A DNA stretch of 32,500 nt from Prorocentrum cordatum. Lineage: Eukaryota; Sar; Dinophyceae; Prorocentrales; Prorocentraceae. Position numbers and translations under genes: made by a program. Below, one piece after another: positions 1 to 10,140 of the stretch. The stretch lies in the NCBI GenBank assembly GCA_963575745.1, contig CAUYUJ010018721.1:145001-177500 (forward strand), read 5' to 3'. The first letter of the stretch is position 1, and each line of letters starts with the position of its first letter. Below the pieces are notes generated by a model. It saw only the letters and a program-made list of their open reading frames with translations. It was not told where the DNA came from and made no database searches.

Positions 1-129
1 CTATGACGAACCACCGCCGCCCCCTTTGTTTTTGGAGCGCCTACGCGGCCGAACGTTGTGGCCAGAGCTCGGCCAAGCTATCGGGTCATGTGTTCCACCA
101 GCCGTTGTGGAATCGCTTCGGGGAACACG

Positions 130-760
130 TGGAGGAGAAAGGAAAAAAAAGAGGGGGAGCTTGCAGGTCTCTTGGGGGCTTCCCTGGGCCTCTTCGGGGC
201 CTCTGGAGGCTCCTTGGGAGGCTCCTTGGCCGTCTGAGGGCGCTCCTGGCCCGTCTGACGCCGTCGGAAGCCGTCTTGCGGGCCTCCCTGGGCCGACTTG
301 GGGCCCTCTTTGGGAGCTTCAGGGCTGTCTTGGAGACCACCTTGGGCGTTTCGGAGGTCTACAGGGCCGTCTTGGGGCCCTCTTCGGGCCAACTTGGGGC
401 CTCTTGGGTTGTCAGGGGGGCCATCTCGGTGGACTCTCGGGCGCTCTTGGCGCCATCTTTGTGGCCTCTAAAGCCGTCTTGGACCGTCGGAAAGCCGAAC
501 ATGAGCAAACGCCAAATCCCTTCAACCATCTAAGAGGTCCTCTTGGAGGCATCTTGGGCGGTCGTGGAGGTCTCGTGGGCCGTCTTGGGCGATCTTGAGG
601 CAAGTTGGGGTCATCTGGGAGCATCTCTGCCCGTCTCGGAGATATCTTGGGACCGTCCTGGGCTCTCTCGAGGCCACCGTAGCCGTCATGGAGTTCATGT
701 TGGCCGTCCTGGAGGCCCCTTTACCTCAGGGCCGTCTAGAGCGTGATGACCGACGACCTG
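130..760. repeat. Degenerate GGCCGTCTTGGGG-type repeat tract
   Basis: Short loosely conserved units of the form GGCCNTCTTGGGGG recur about every 20-35 bases. The complementary form (CCCAAGATGGCCCC) recurs at 9793-9970 and scraps occur at 14340-14430 and 14690-14780. The open frames across it are low-complexity Gly/Leu/Arg/Pro translations on both strands, as expected for a GC-rich repeat without stops, so I do not call genes here. Confidence 0.6.
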
Positions 761-904
761 GGAACTTTACGGGCCCTCGCGGAGGCGAGTTTCCTTGTTT
801 TCCTCTTCCTCGAGCGTCCCTCCGGGTGGCCAGCGGCTTGGGCCGAAGTGCGTACCTCACGCGTGCGGTATACCAAGAGACTGTTCTTTTAGGGTCCGAC
901 GAGA

Positions 905-1085
905 ACCCTGGTTATCGGGCTTGCCCCCCCCCCCCCGCCCCCCCCAGGATAACCTAACCTTGCCGGTTGTGCAGGTCCGGGGTGGGGGGGCGCGGGCATA
1001 TGCAGGGCTGCCCACAGCGCGAAGGTTAGGTTATCGGCCGGCCCCCTCCTCCCCCCCCCCCCGGATGACCTGGGTTATCGCCGAT
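905..1085. repeat. C-tract region with 14-bp inverted repeat
   Basis: GATAACCTAACCTT at 948-961 is the exact reverse complement of AAGGTTAGGTTATC at 1022-1035. The pair is flanked by two long C-runs (about 924-945 and 1048-1062), and GGTTATCG recurs directly near 910, 1030 and 1074. It looks like a decayed TIR or foldback element. No coding potential is seen. Confidence 0.5.
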
Positions 1086-1814
1086 TCAAAACAAAAAAAA
1101 CGGTCTCCAATGGGAGCCCCCCTGCCGTGCCCCGTTTGCGCGCCGCCCCAGGGCTTTTCCCCAGCAGCGGCTCGGGCGGTGCCCGGCCTCGGCCGCCGCT
1201 GGCCCGCCGAGGCTCAAAGACTTCAACATCGCGAGCAAGGACCGCCCCGGGGAGGCGGTGCGAAGCCGCGGCCCACGATATCTGATGAGCATGCAGTCAA
1301 AAAAAAACACACAGAAAGGGCTGGCCAACTTTCCAAGGTCACCCTTGCATTCGTGCCCCTTCGGCCCATCCTTGCATCCTTCGGCCCATCCTTGCCCCTT
1401 CCGCCCATCCCTGCCCCGCTCGGAAAACGTCAACATGGTCTTCCAAGGCCCTTGCGTCCTTATCTTCTCGCGCACTTTCATTGAAGCGTTTTGACTGTAC
1501 AGTCAAGACGCTGAAATAAGGACTGACTTGGGCTCAGGAGGGGCTCGGGTTTCCGGGACGCTCCTTAGATTTATGTCGTGGAACCTTTTTGCAGCCTAGG
1601 CCCGCCATAACCAGAAAAGCCCCCTCGTTCCTGATTCTGCGTTCCTTCGGGTGGCCCGATGAGTGTATCCTGAGCGCTGTGGCCCGGCGCCCGGCGCAGG
1701 GAAGGGCAGCACGGGGAGCCATGGCGCAGCACTAGGGGCCGCCTCCGGGGGCGGCGGTTGCCACGGACGCCTCGGCGGGGCAAGCTAGGACATTTGAGCC
1801 TAGCGCTCCCAGGC
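1085..1814. other. GC-rich stretch, no gene recognised
   Basis: No protein family is recognisable in any frame. Visible small features are about three tandem copies of a 17-19 bp unit (CTTCGGCCCATCCTTGC) near 1352-1418, an A-run followed by CACACAGAAAGG near 1297-1318 that resembles the left end of the family B element, and a perfect 16-bp palindrome TTGACTGTACAGTCAA at 1491-1506. Confidence 0.4.
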
Positions 1815-1978
1815 TTACGTCGGGCCTGTCCGTCTACAGGGAGAATGTTCAAAAATAGTCAAACAAATGATATGGGGGCGATTTTTGGAATACCTTTTTT
1901 TTCTCATGTTTGAATATGTTTTGGATATTGTTTATGTTTCGTCCAAAGTCCGCCTGTGGGGGGACATGCCCGACCCAA
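1815..1978. mobile_element. Short TIR element, family A, copy 1
   Basis: This 164-bp AT-richer island has inverted ends. The left end reads TTACGTCGGGCCTGTCC and the right end, reverse-complemented, reads TTGGGTCGGGCATGTCC. The homology continues inward through an ACAGG motif. Flanking 8-mers TCCCAGGC (1807-1814) and TTCCAGGC (1979-1986) match at 7 of 8 positions, consistent with an 8-bp target-site duplication. The interior carries no ORF. It belongs with copies near 13310, 14512 and 26978. Confidence 0.7.
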
Positions 1979-2088
1979 TTCCAGGCAGACAGGAACCACG
2001 CCGCTGAAGTTCCCGGCAGCCTGCGCTGTCCTGCCAAAGAGAGGGAAAGCCCATTTCCTCCTCGCCATCGCGCTGCTTCCCTCTAACT

Positions 2089-2250
2089 TCAGGAGAGAAA
2101 AAACACACAGACACAATTAATCCTCGATCCCCCAGAAAATATAGGAAAATATGGGAAGTGGGGGGGAAGACAGAAACCCAGAAAATATGAGAAAATATGG
2201 GGACTATTTTTATTTGTGCGTATTTATTTGTGTGTCCTAATTTCCCTTTA
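2089..2250. mobile_element. Short repeat element, family B, copy 1
   Basis: The element begins TCAGGAGAGAAAAAACACAC and contains two internal copies of a CCCAGAAAATATAGGAAAATATGG-like unit, then TATTTGTG repeats. A perfect direct repeat CTCTAACTTC lies at 2081-2090 and 2251-2260, overlapping and abutting its ends, as expected of a target-site duplication of at least 8 bp. Homologous copies are at 16305-16464, 22000-22158 (inverted) and 27762-27923. Confidence 0.75.
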
Positions 2251-2439
2251 CTCTAACTTCTCCCCCCTCTCTCCTCATCCGACTGCTCCTTTCGCGTGCT
2301 GGGCCTTGTAAGTTCGGCTGCGGTGCGGGCGCTGCTCTATTCTAGCACTGTTCACACTGTAGGAATGCGTGGTCGGCTCTCTGCCCCCTTGCTTTTTTTT
2401 GCCCCATCTGGAGGGTTTCTCCGAAGGCCTTAGGCGACC

Positions 2440-2585
2440 CGTCCTCCTCCTCCTCCTTCTCCTCCTCCTCCTCCTCCTCCTCCGCCTCCTCCTCCTCCCT
2501 CCTCCTCCCTCCTCCACCTCCTCCTCCTCCTTCTCCTCCTCCACCTCCTCCTCCTTCTCCTCCTCCACCTCCTCGCCCTCCCCTC
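2440..2585. repeat. TCC/GGA microsatellite
   Basis: An imperfect (TCC)n run of about 145 bp interrupted by TTC and ACC units. It explains the Leu-, Ser-, Pro- or Arg/Glu-rich frames through it on both strands. Confidence 0.9.
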
Positions 2586-2589
2586 CTCG

Positions 2590-3300
2590 GGTCGCCTACT
2601 CGCCCAGGGGAAACCGTCCATCCCTATCTTGCCAACTCGTGCGTCTCTGGTTCGGCCGCCCCAGAGCAGACGTGTCGCGTAGCTGCGAGCACGTATACTG
2701 CGTTGCCTCTCGCCGGCATGCGCTCGAAGTCTGGGGCGGCGGGCACGCGCTCTCGGTTGGCCACGGTCGCTCCTCTCCCCTTGCTTGGCCTTTAACGAGC
2801 TTGCTGCGCCGAGAAAGGTGAACCGGTAAGACACCTGAATGCACACCAAGCGGAGCAGGAGGTGCGAAGAGGCACAGAAGAGTAGCGAAGCCCGTGAGGG
2901 CATATAATATTAGATCAGCAGGCGTCAGCAAGGTGTCCCCCTCCCACCGATCCCCAACATCATCCCACATACACCAGAACCTTCCCATGGCAAGGGTCTT
3001 CATCGAGGGCGGTACGTGCCCTCCCTGAGGGCAGCTGCACCGATAGAAGCAACGAGCTAAGCAGTGTAATCATTGCAGGGCTAGCACATTTTGCACTGGC
3101 TGGCCTGTTTGGCACAAATATGTGGCGCAACTGTCTTGCTGGATCGGTGCTAAACTGTTACACTACTGCTTATGTACAGGCCGGCTGGCGTGGCAGAGTC
3201 AAACATCAGGTGATATCCTTCCCACACACTCCGATTCAATCCATCACGCATCCCGCCCTCCCCAGTATCAAGGCTGGCCAAGTAGGTCTGGCTGGCCTAG
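2590..3300. other. No gene recognised
   Basis: About 700 bp of mixed sequence with short GGCTGGCCTG repeats near 3097-3300. Frames on both strands are under about 140 codons and none resembles a known family. I see nothing else here. Confidence 0.4.
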
Positions 3301-4745
3301 TCTGGCAATGATGCGTAGCTCTAGCGGTCAACACGCTCGCAGCGGTCGACACGCACGTCCTCCTCCGCCACCTCCGCATCCACAGCATCAATCCTCTAAT
3401 ACCGTACCTCCCCCGCCACGCCTAGGGCATTACGAGGCAGAAAGAAGCGGCCTCCCCTGCACGCGAATCCACCGAGAGATGCCGACTCCATAGTCTGTCT
3501 TGGTGGCCACGTGCCCCACGTGCCAGGCAAATGGATGCGGAGCGGACCGAGGAGCGGAGCTACGTTCAGTCTCTGCTCTTCTCGGGCGCCGCTGCGCTCG
3601 AGCATACGCCGCGACATCAAGGTGAACGGTCCACCTCTTCCTCTTCCTCCTCCTCCTCCTCCTCCGCTTCCTCGTCCTACTCCTCCTCCTCTCTAGTACC
3701 GTCATCACCCCCAGACTCTCCCTCCACGCCTCAGGCATCACGGCCGGTGGCAGAAAGAAACGGCCTCCCATGCGTAATTCAGTTGAGATGTTTGTTGCTA
3801 CCGCCGCGCCGTTACGACAAAACTACCTCCATCATCCATCCTCTCTTCCTCCTCCTCCTCCTCCTCCTCCTCCCAACGACTCGTGGCAGAAAGAAACGGC
3901 TTCCCATACACGCAAATCAATCAAGAGATGCCGACCAGATAGCGTCTGGGGCGCCGCTGCGCTCGAGCATTCACCGTGACATCAGGGTGATCGGTCCACT
4001 GCAGGTTGCAGAGGAAGCACTGAGCGCTCGCAATGAATCCTCCTATTCCACCACTGCCTCCTCATTCCTTCTCCATTGATCCACCCTCATCTAGACCTTC
4101 CCCCCTACGCCTCGGGCGCCACGACTGGTGGCAGAGAGAAACGGCTTCACATACGCGCAATCAACTGAAAGTCGCCGACTCCATGGTCTGCCCTGGTGGC
4201 CACGTGCCCCAGGGGACCACCACGGTCAGGGAAATGTAGGCGGAGCGGGCCGAGGAGTGGGGCCAAACTCAGTCGCACTTCGTCTCGGGCGCCGCTGCGC
4301 CCGAACACACGCCGCAAAACTAGGAGATCGGTCCCTCCTCCTCCTCCACCACCTCATACTCACCTCCGCCATACCCCCCTTATGATTTCTAGGATACCAA
4401 GAATGATGGCAGAAAGAAGCGATCTCTCATACAGGCAAACCAGCTGAGGTCTCTCAAAGTCCATGGTCTGGCCTGGTGGCCACGTGCATCAAGGGTTCAC
4501 CACCACGGCAGAGAACATAGGCCCGGACCGATGAGCGGGGCTACACTAGCCGATGCTCGTCTCGGGCGCCGCTGCGCGGGAACATGCGCCGCAACATCAA
4601 GGTGCGCGGCCCACAACGGGTTGCAGAGGAAGCAACCGAGCGCTCGCATGAATGCCGTCTTCTACTCCACCACCATCTGAGTCCTCCGTCACCTCCTCCT
4701 CCTCCTCCTCCTCCTCCTCCTCCTCCTCCTCCTAAAGCAATGGAA
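3300..4745. repeat. Decayed array of 280-360 bp units with TCC tracts
   Basis: Several anchors recur in the same order. GGCGCCGCTGCGC occurs near 3587, 3948, 4288 and 4566. GGCAGAAAGAAACGGC-like sequence occurs near 3434, 3749, 3886, 4130 and 4409. A GGTGGCCACGTGCC segment and a GTTGCAGAGGAAGCA segment also recur. TCC tracts near 3645-3700, 3845-3875, 4337-4360 and 4693-4733 punctuate the units. The spacing between anchors varies, so this is an old, partly rearranged array. Its frames are repeat translations, not genes. Confidence 0.65.
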
Positions 4746-4836
4746 CGGCCCTGCTTGCAAGTGCGGGGAGCGCATCCAGATCCTGGCCGACGTCCTTGCA
4801 ACAGGGCATCAAGTTGTACAACGTCTCCGCCGTCAC

Positions 4837-5379
4837 TTGCCTCCCATCCACCGGCCAGCTCTACCCCCCTCGCCTTGCTTCTTGGCCAAAGAATGTCCCG
4901 GACTTCACAAGCTCAGTCTAGCTGCTCCCTCGAGCTTCTCCAAGATGGACATCTTCTCCTTCAAGCGCTGGACGGGCGTGGAAATTCTTCAAGGCCTAGA
5001 GACCCTGCTCCTCGCGACGATGTGGAGGACGGCGACAAAGACCATCAAATCGTGGCCAAACCTTCTTCGTGAGCGCCGAGGAGTTGCTGAATATCGACTT
5101 CCAATATGTCAAGTTATCGAGGTTGCCCGGTGTGCTGCCTGTTGGGAGGACAATCTCTCCATCGCCCAACGATTTGACCAGATCGTCTCCAACCAGCTGC
5201 ACCCAACGTGCAAGGGTTCGCTCCACAAGATGCTCAAGCGCTCGCCGGGCACGACCGAGCGCGCCTACAATGCCTTGTTTTCCGCTCACCGACGTGCCGC
5301 TGCCGCTGGTCGTCTCGATCTGGTGTGGGTGGCCGTGACAGGGCCGCTCCTGTGTCCGAGACTGCAGGCCGTGATATAG
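4837..5379 (+). pseudogene. Possible upstream frame of the retrotransposon remnant
   Basis: A 180-codon frame ends where the frame carrying the zinc knuckle (5208-6623) takes over. From about residue 75 on it has ordinary protein composition, with residues such as LRERRGVAEYRLPICQVI and NQLHPTCKGSLHKMLKRS, unlike the low-complexity frames around it. I do not recognise a domain. Overlap with the next frame fits one retroelement polyprotein broken by a frameshift between about 5300 and 5400. That joining is inference. It could also be unrelated sequence carried with the element. Confidence 0.35.
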
Positions 5380-6623
5380 CCCAGGGTCGTGGCAAGGCCC
5401 AAGCTAAAGGAGCTTGTGGAAAAAACAAGTCGCCTCAACAAGCCTACTTGCACGAGCTTCAGAACTCCCTCCACCACGACGTTTTCGACTGGACGATCCT
5501 CAAGCGCCTGAAGTCATGGTTCCCTCTGCTGGGTCACTCGCCTCGTGCGCGTCCCTTTCAACAGCCTCACGATGCCGACCATGACCCGTCCACCCCGAGG
5601 GCGACGCCCACGCACCACGGCGCCCTAGCCTACATGAATCAGCGCGCCGACGCATGGGCGGCGAGGCGGGTCACCAGCATTTTCATGGATGCGGGCTACG
5701 ACAAGTATCGCGACTGGATTGGGTGGTGCGTCCCCTACCTCACCGCCGTGTTGCGCCGCCGACAGTTCGACGCCATGCTCTGCCTTGACGATTTTGCAGG
5801 TGATGTTGGTCGGCGCCGTGCTATTGTTACCGAGATCGGCGAGACCAGCTGGCATAGATCCGCGTGCAGTCGGAGCCGCCGTCTTGCCACTAATTCGATG
5901 GCCCACACTGCAGCTGCTGTACAACGTGAACGTGAAGACGAAGCTGCTGAACACCGTGCCCGCCGCCATGGGGTAGCTGCTGAAGGCCCGCTACCTGATG
6001 AAGATCGCTGGTTGCCTGACGACACTGCGCGTGAGGAAGACGAGCTACCGCAGACTGACATGATTGGGATCTCCGGGTGGCCTACGTCTCTTGCCGCGGC
6101 ATGGGCCTCTCTTCGTGCTCACCCTGCACACAAACCTCCTTCGAAGTTATGGCTAGCATTCAAGACGCTAGCAGGTGCCTGGACGACTAGCTACCGCATG
6201 CACGTGAACCCGCACAAGTACAATTGCCTGCTCGGTTGCCCCATCAGCGAGAGCAGCCACAACGTCGACGACAGATCGCACTACCTCTCATGCCCGAGAC
6301 TGTGGTCGCGCGTCTGCCAGCCGCGTGGCATAGTGCCCGCCAACACCCTGACGCGCATGGGCCTCAATGGCGAAGCCCATGACGGTGAGAAGGACATACG
6401 CCCCGCCATCGCGCGCATGGTGGGTTCGCGCAAGACCCACAGCTTTCTTCGCATCCAGAGATCGGTGAACAGCGAACCGAATTCCGTCAATGAGATCAGG
6501 ACCGCGCTCAGCCAGAACATCGACCAGTACAGCGAGAACGCCGCGGCCGTGGCCGCTTCGCGGCACGCCCTGAGGCTGCCATCGAGCCTCGCAGGCGGCG
6601 CGGGGCCGCGCGGGCGCCCGTGA
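5208..6623 (+). pseudogene. LINE-type retrotransposon C-terminal fragment with CCHC zinc knuckle
   Basis: This 471-codon frame is the longest non-repetitive one on the plus strand. Near residues 319-365 it reads KTLAGAWTTSYRMH, then CLLGC, then HYLSCPRLW. The cysteines and histidine C340, C344, H358 and C362 form a C-x3-C-x13-H-x3-C knuckle of the type that follows reverse transcriptase in LINE-like elements, and the W-x-TSYRMH lead-in is familiar from dinoflagellate copies. The catalytic reverse transcriptase core (YADD box) is not visible, so only the C-terminal part remains. Residues 200-290 are Arg/Glu-rich and may be out of the original frame. The listed start is simply the first ATG. 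It is probably a dead copy. A spliced host protein using the same domain is less likely. Confidence 0.6.
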
Positions 6624-6654
6624 TCGGGTAGATCGCCCCCCTCAGTGGACGTTC

Positions 6655-7165
6655 GCTCCTCCTCGTCCTCCTCCTCCTCCTCCTCCCCTCCTCCTACAGG
6701 ACAGGGTGATGCACGTGAGTCGCTAAATCATGAGCTGCTTTCCGAAGAGCAAAGTGCCCTCACCGAGGGTCCTGGGTAATGCGCGTCGCTCCTCATCCGT
6801 AAGTTCCACGCCACCATCTCCTCCATACTGGCTTCACAGAGCGTCCAGTTGAAGGCAAGCTCACGCTTGGGTCTGCCGCTGGCGGTCGACACGCTCACTA
6901 TTGTAAAATGGCGGTCGGCACGCTCACCCCTTCTCCAACTCCACCTCTTCCTCCTCCTCCTCCTGTTCCTCCTCCTCCTCCTCCCCCCCTGTACACTTCG
7001 TCCTGGTTTCCCCTCCTCCTCTTCCTGCCGCGGCTCCTCCGCTTCCTCTATGCCACATATGGCACATCCTTGGCACTTTCTCCCTTCGTTCTCTCTCTCT
7101 CTGTCTCTCTTGTTGTTGTTGTTGTTGTTGTTGCTGCTGTTGCTGTTGTTGTTGTTGTTGTTGAA
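6655..7165. repeat. TCC and TTG microsatellite cluster
   Basis: TCC-rich runs lie at 6657-6700 and 6943-7025. A CT-rich run is at about 7085-7108, followed by a (TTG)n/(TGC)n run at 7109-7162. The segment GCGGTCGACACGCTCAC at 6881-6897 repeats as GGCGGTCGGCACGCTCACC at 6910-6928 and echoes 3327-3360. No gene is recognised. Confidence 0.75.
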
Positions 7166-7169
7166 CATT

Positions 7170-7540
7170 ATTCCTTCTAAAGAATTATTATTGTTGGGAC
7201 CCCTGGTGCGCGACCTCTGCGCCGCGCCTAGGCCGCAGCTGCATTTTCATCATTTTTTCGCGAAAGCTTCAGAAAAGTGGATGAGCTCCGGATCCGGTTT
7301 TTTGTTGACGCTCGTTTTCCCTTGCAAAAAACAATAGAACATGAAAATTCTTGTTTTTACTTGATCAAATTGCAAGAATCCCTTGCAAAAAATAAGGTAA
7401 AGTGGACATTCGTGCGCGCAAGACGAAATCCTTCCAAAACCTTAGGTTTCGTAGCGATTTTAACATACAAACATAAAATTAGCCTGACGAGGGACCCAAC
7501 CATATGCAGGTGCGAGTACCGCAATAGTGATTCATTTTTT
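7170..7540. other. AT-richer segment, left partner of satellite flank
   Basis: This stretch is clearly richer in A and T than its surroundings and has no recognisable ORF. The part at about 7378-7437 (TCCCTTGCAAAAAATAAGG, a GTGCGCGC segment, then CGAAATCCTTCC) resembles 9602-9672, on the other side of the 90-bp satellite. Confidence 0.5.
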
Positions 7541-7600
7541 CGGTGGCGATCCCTATGAGGCAACGAACCGTGCTAGGGGCGTGCCGACATGAGTGGCGTG
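7541..7600. repeat. Isolated decayed copy of the 90-bp satellite unit
   Basis: CGGTGGCGATCCCTATGAGG and the bases after it, up to GTGCCGACATGAG, align with the core of the array unit at 8237-9262 (CGGTGGAGCTCCCTATGGGG through GTGTGCCGAAATG). It lies about 640 bp upstream of the array and marks an earlier extent or a dispersed copy. Confidence 0.6.
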
Positions 7601-7967
7601 GTACACAAAGTGAACGAAAACGATTGATCTGAGTACGTAGGGAGACTGAGCGCGGGTGAATCTGCGCGCGTGCGTCTGACTGTGAATGATCTGCGTGCGA
7701 GCGAGTCTACGTGCATGAATGCGAATATGACAAAGCGTGGTGCAAATGTGTATGAATGCCAATAGTTTGACAACGACTGCCTCTGAATACTCGTGACGCT
7801 GGGCGTGGCCGCCGCAAGGAGCTTCCCCGGGACTCCCCGACGGCATCGCCCGCGCGCCGCGACGCCAATGTCGGCGCGCCCCCCCGCGAGGATCGCGCCC
7901 GCTTCCTCCCCTTCCTTTACTCCCTCTTTGCCCGCGCACTCAAAAGTCCAAGGCTGCGGGAGCAGCG
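7601..7967. other. No gene recognised
   Basis: The stretch contains GTGCGTCTGACTGTGAATGATCTGCGTGCGAGCGAGTCTACGTGCATGAATG-like degenerate repeats near 7660-7770, then GC-rich sequence from about 7800. I see no convincing exon. Confidence 0.35.
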
Positions 7968-8243
7968 CAGCGCGGAGCCCCCGCGACGCGCGCAGGTCAC
8001 CCCGGAGGGGTCCCAGCGACGCGCGCGGGTCGTCCACTGCGCGGAGCGAAGAGAGCTAGCTGGCTGGCTGATAGCGGGCAAGGCTCTTGCCGCTGGGCAG
8101 AGCGACGACGGGCGAGCGAGGCGCTGGGCGGAACGCAGCACGGAGCCCCCGCGACGCGCGCAGGTCGCCCCGGAGGAGTCCCAGCGACGCGCGCGGGTCG
8201 CCCGCTGCGCGGAGCAAAGAGAGCTAGCTGGCTGGCTGGGACC
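7968..8243. repeat. Tandem duplication, two units of about 168 bp
   Basis: GAGCCCCCGCGACGCGCGCAG occurs at 7975 and again at 8143, and the homology continues through GAGAGCTAGCTGGCTGGCTG in both copies (ending near 8071 and 8239). The second copy runs directly into the first unit of the 90-bp satellite. Confidence 0.8.
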
Positions 8244-9262
8244 TGCGGTGGGGCTCCATATGGGGCCACGTAACGCTGTACTGGGCAAAGGAGACGCATG
8301 TGGACTGCGCCACGGGGACCTTCGGTGGAGCTCCCTATGGGGCCACGAAACGTGTGAGGGATGTGCCGGAATGGGTGTGCGGGACGCATGCGGGCACACC
8401 CACTGAGACCTTCGGTGGAGCTCCCTATGGGGCCACGAAACGTGTGAGGGGTGGGACGAAATGTGTGTGCGGGACGCATGCGGGCACACCCACTGGGACC
8501 TTCGGTGGAGCCCCCTATGGGGCCACGAAAGCCCCTGTGCCGAAACGTGTGGACGCATGCGGGCACACTGGGACCTTCGGTGGAGCTCCCTATGGGGCCA
8601 CGAAACGTGTGAGGGGGTGTGCCGAAATGGGTGTGCGGGACGCATGCGGGCACACCCACTGGGACCTTCGGTGGAGCTCCCTATGGGGCCACGAAACGTG
8701 TGAGGGGTGTGCCGAAATGGGTGTGCGGGACGCATGCGGGCACACCCACTGGGACCTTCGGTGGAGCTCCCTATGGGGCCACGAAACGTGTGAGGGGTGT
8801 GCCGAAATGGGTGTGCGGGACGCATGCGGGCACACCCACTGGGACCTTCGGTGGAGCTCCCTATGGGGCCACGAAACGTGTGAGGGGTGTGCCGAAATGG
8901 GTGTGCGGGACGCATGCGGGCACACCCACTGGGACCTTCGGTGGAGCTCCCTATGGGGCCACGAAACGTGTGAGGGGTGTGCCGAAATGGGTGTGCGGGA
9001 CGCATGCGGGCACACCCACTGGGACCTTGGGGGTGGAGCTCCCTATGGGGCCACGAAACGTGTGAGGGGTGTGCCGAAATGGGTGTGCGGGACGCATGCG
9101 GGCACACCCACTGGGACCTTCGGTGGAGCTCCCTATGGGGCCACGAAACGTGTGAGGGGTGTGCCGAAATGAGTGTGCGGGACGCATGCGGGCACACGCA
9201 CTGGGACCTTCGGTGGAGCTCCCTATGGGGTCACGAAACGTGTGAGGGGTGTGCCGACATGG
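8237..9262. repeat. 90-bp tandem satellite, about 12 copies
   Basis: Unit starts (GGGACCTTCGGTGG or close variants) are at 8237, 8315, 8405, 8495, 8570, 8661, 8751, 8841, 8931, 9021, 9113 and 9203. Five interior units from 8661 are nearly identical and exactly 90 bp apart, while edge units are diverged. Because 90 is a multiple of three and the unit lacks stops in several frames, long repetitive frames open on both strands (for example 8300-9172 + and 7917-9197 -). These look like by-products of the repeat. Confidence 0.92.
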
Positions 9263-9263
9263 G

Positions 9264-9345
9264 TGGTGATAATGATGATGACGACAGATGATGATGACGA
9301 TGACGATGATGGGGATGATGACGATGATGATGAAGATGGGAGGAG
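9264..9345. repeat. GAT/GAC microsatellite
   Basis: An imperfect (GATGAT/GACGAT) run starts directly at the end of the last satellite unit. Confidence 0.85.
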
Positions 9346-9399
9346 GGAGGGGGCAGCGGGAAGGAAGGAAGGAACGCGGGGCGACGTCTCTTCAAAACG

Positions 9400-9790
9400 A
9401 GGACCCAACACCACAGGATGGTTGGGAAAAAACCAATGGTTTTCTCAGAAAAAATTGTCAAAATGTCCTTCCGCGCGCTCTTGCGGATTCCTAGGAAACC
9501 CACCAGATTTTAAACATTTCTGTTAAAAGGGCCTTTGCGAGGAACCTTTTCAGGTGCTTCGACCTTCTGCAACAACGGTTGCGAGCCTACGAGGGCCACC
9601 ATCCCTTGCAAAAAATGACACGAAGTGCACATGCGCGCGGCCGCCGCGCGCGCGTGCCGAAATCCTGCCAAACATAATGTGATTTCAATAATTTCAAGAT
9701 GCGATGTTCCGAAAACATATGCAAACGCAAGACTTTCTCATCCGAAAAATATCAAAATCCACCCGCGGGCTCTTCATGAATCTTTAAAAC
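9400..9790. other. AT-richer segment, right partner of satellite flank
   Basis: No gene is recognised. Bases 9602-9672 (TCCCTTGCAAAAAATGACAC, a GCGCGC-rich stretch, then CGAAATCCTGCCAAA) are related to 7378-7437. A CGCGCGGCCGCCGCGCGCG near-palindrome lies at about 9634-9653. Confidence 0.45.
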
Positions 9791-9792
9791 CC

Positions 9793-9970
9793 AAGATGGC
9801 CCCAAGAGGCGCTCAAGATGGCCCCAAGAGGCGCCCATGAGGCCGCAAGAGGCGCCCAAGATGGTCCCAAGAGGCCCCAAGAGGACTCCAAGAGGCCCCC
9901 AAGAGGTTCCAAAGAGGCTCCAAGTTGGCTCCAAGAGGCCCCCAAGATGGCCCCAGGAGGCGTCCAAGCG
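9793..9970. repeat. CCCAAGATGGCCCCAAGAGG repeat tract
   Basis: About a dozen degenerate copies of a 12-24 bp unit mixing CCAAGATGG and CCAAGAGGC. It is the opposite-strand form of the repeat at 130-760. Confidence 0.8.
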
Positions 9971-9995
9971 GCAGAAACAGACAACATTGCATCGC

Positions 9996-10140
9996 AGCGG
10001 GACAGCCATCGGGACAACCATCGGGACAACCATCGGGACAACCATTTGGACAAGCATCGGGATAACGATCGGGACAACCATAACCATCAGGACAACCATC
10101 GGGGCAACCATCGAGACAACCATCGGGACAACGATACCTT
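9996..10140. repeat. 12-bp tandem repeat CATCGGGACAAC
   Basis: About eleven copies of a 12-bp unit with point changes. It can be read as repeating tetrapeptides on either strand, but no flanking coding sequence is seen. Confidence 0.88.

Noticed and set aside
1-598. Overlapping frames of 176 and 190 codons at the left edge
   Set aside because: They are Gly/Leu/Arg-rich translations of the degenerate GGCCGTCTTGGGG repeat.
669-690. Dinoflagellate spliced-leader relic (CCGTAGCCGTCATGG)
   Set aside because: Only the first nine bases match the spliced-leader sequence as I know it, and the conserved TTTTGGCTCAAG end is missing. CCGTAGCCGTCAGG at 30900 has the same problem.
7917-9197. 426-codon minus-strand frame and plus-strand frames of up to 290 codons across the satellite
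   Set aside because: They exist because the 90-bp unit is a multiple of three without stops. Both strands and several frames are equally open, and unit variants are not biased to silent changes.
8237-9262. CRISPR array
   Set aside because: Units are contiguous with no unique spacers between conserved repeats, and the context is eukaryotic.
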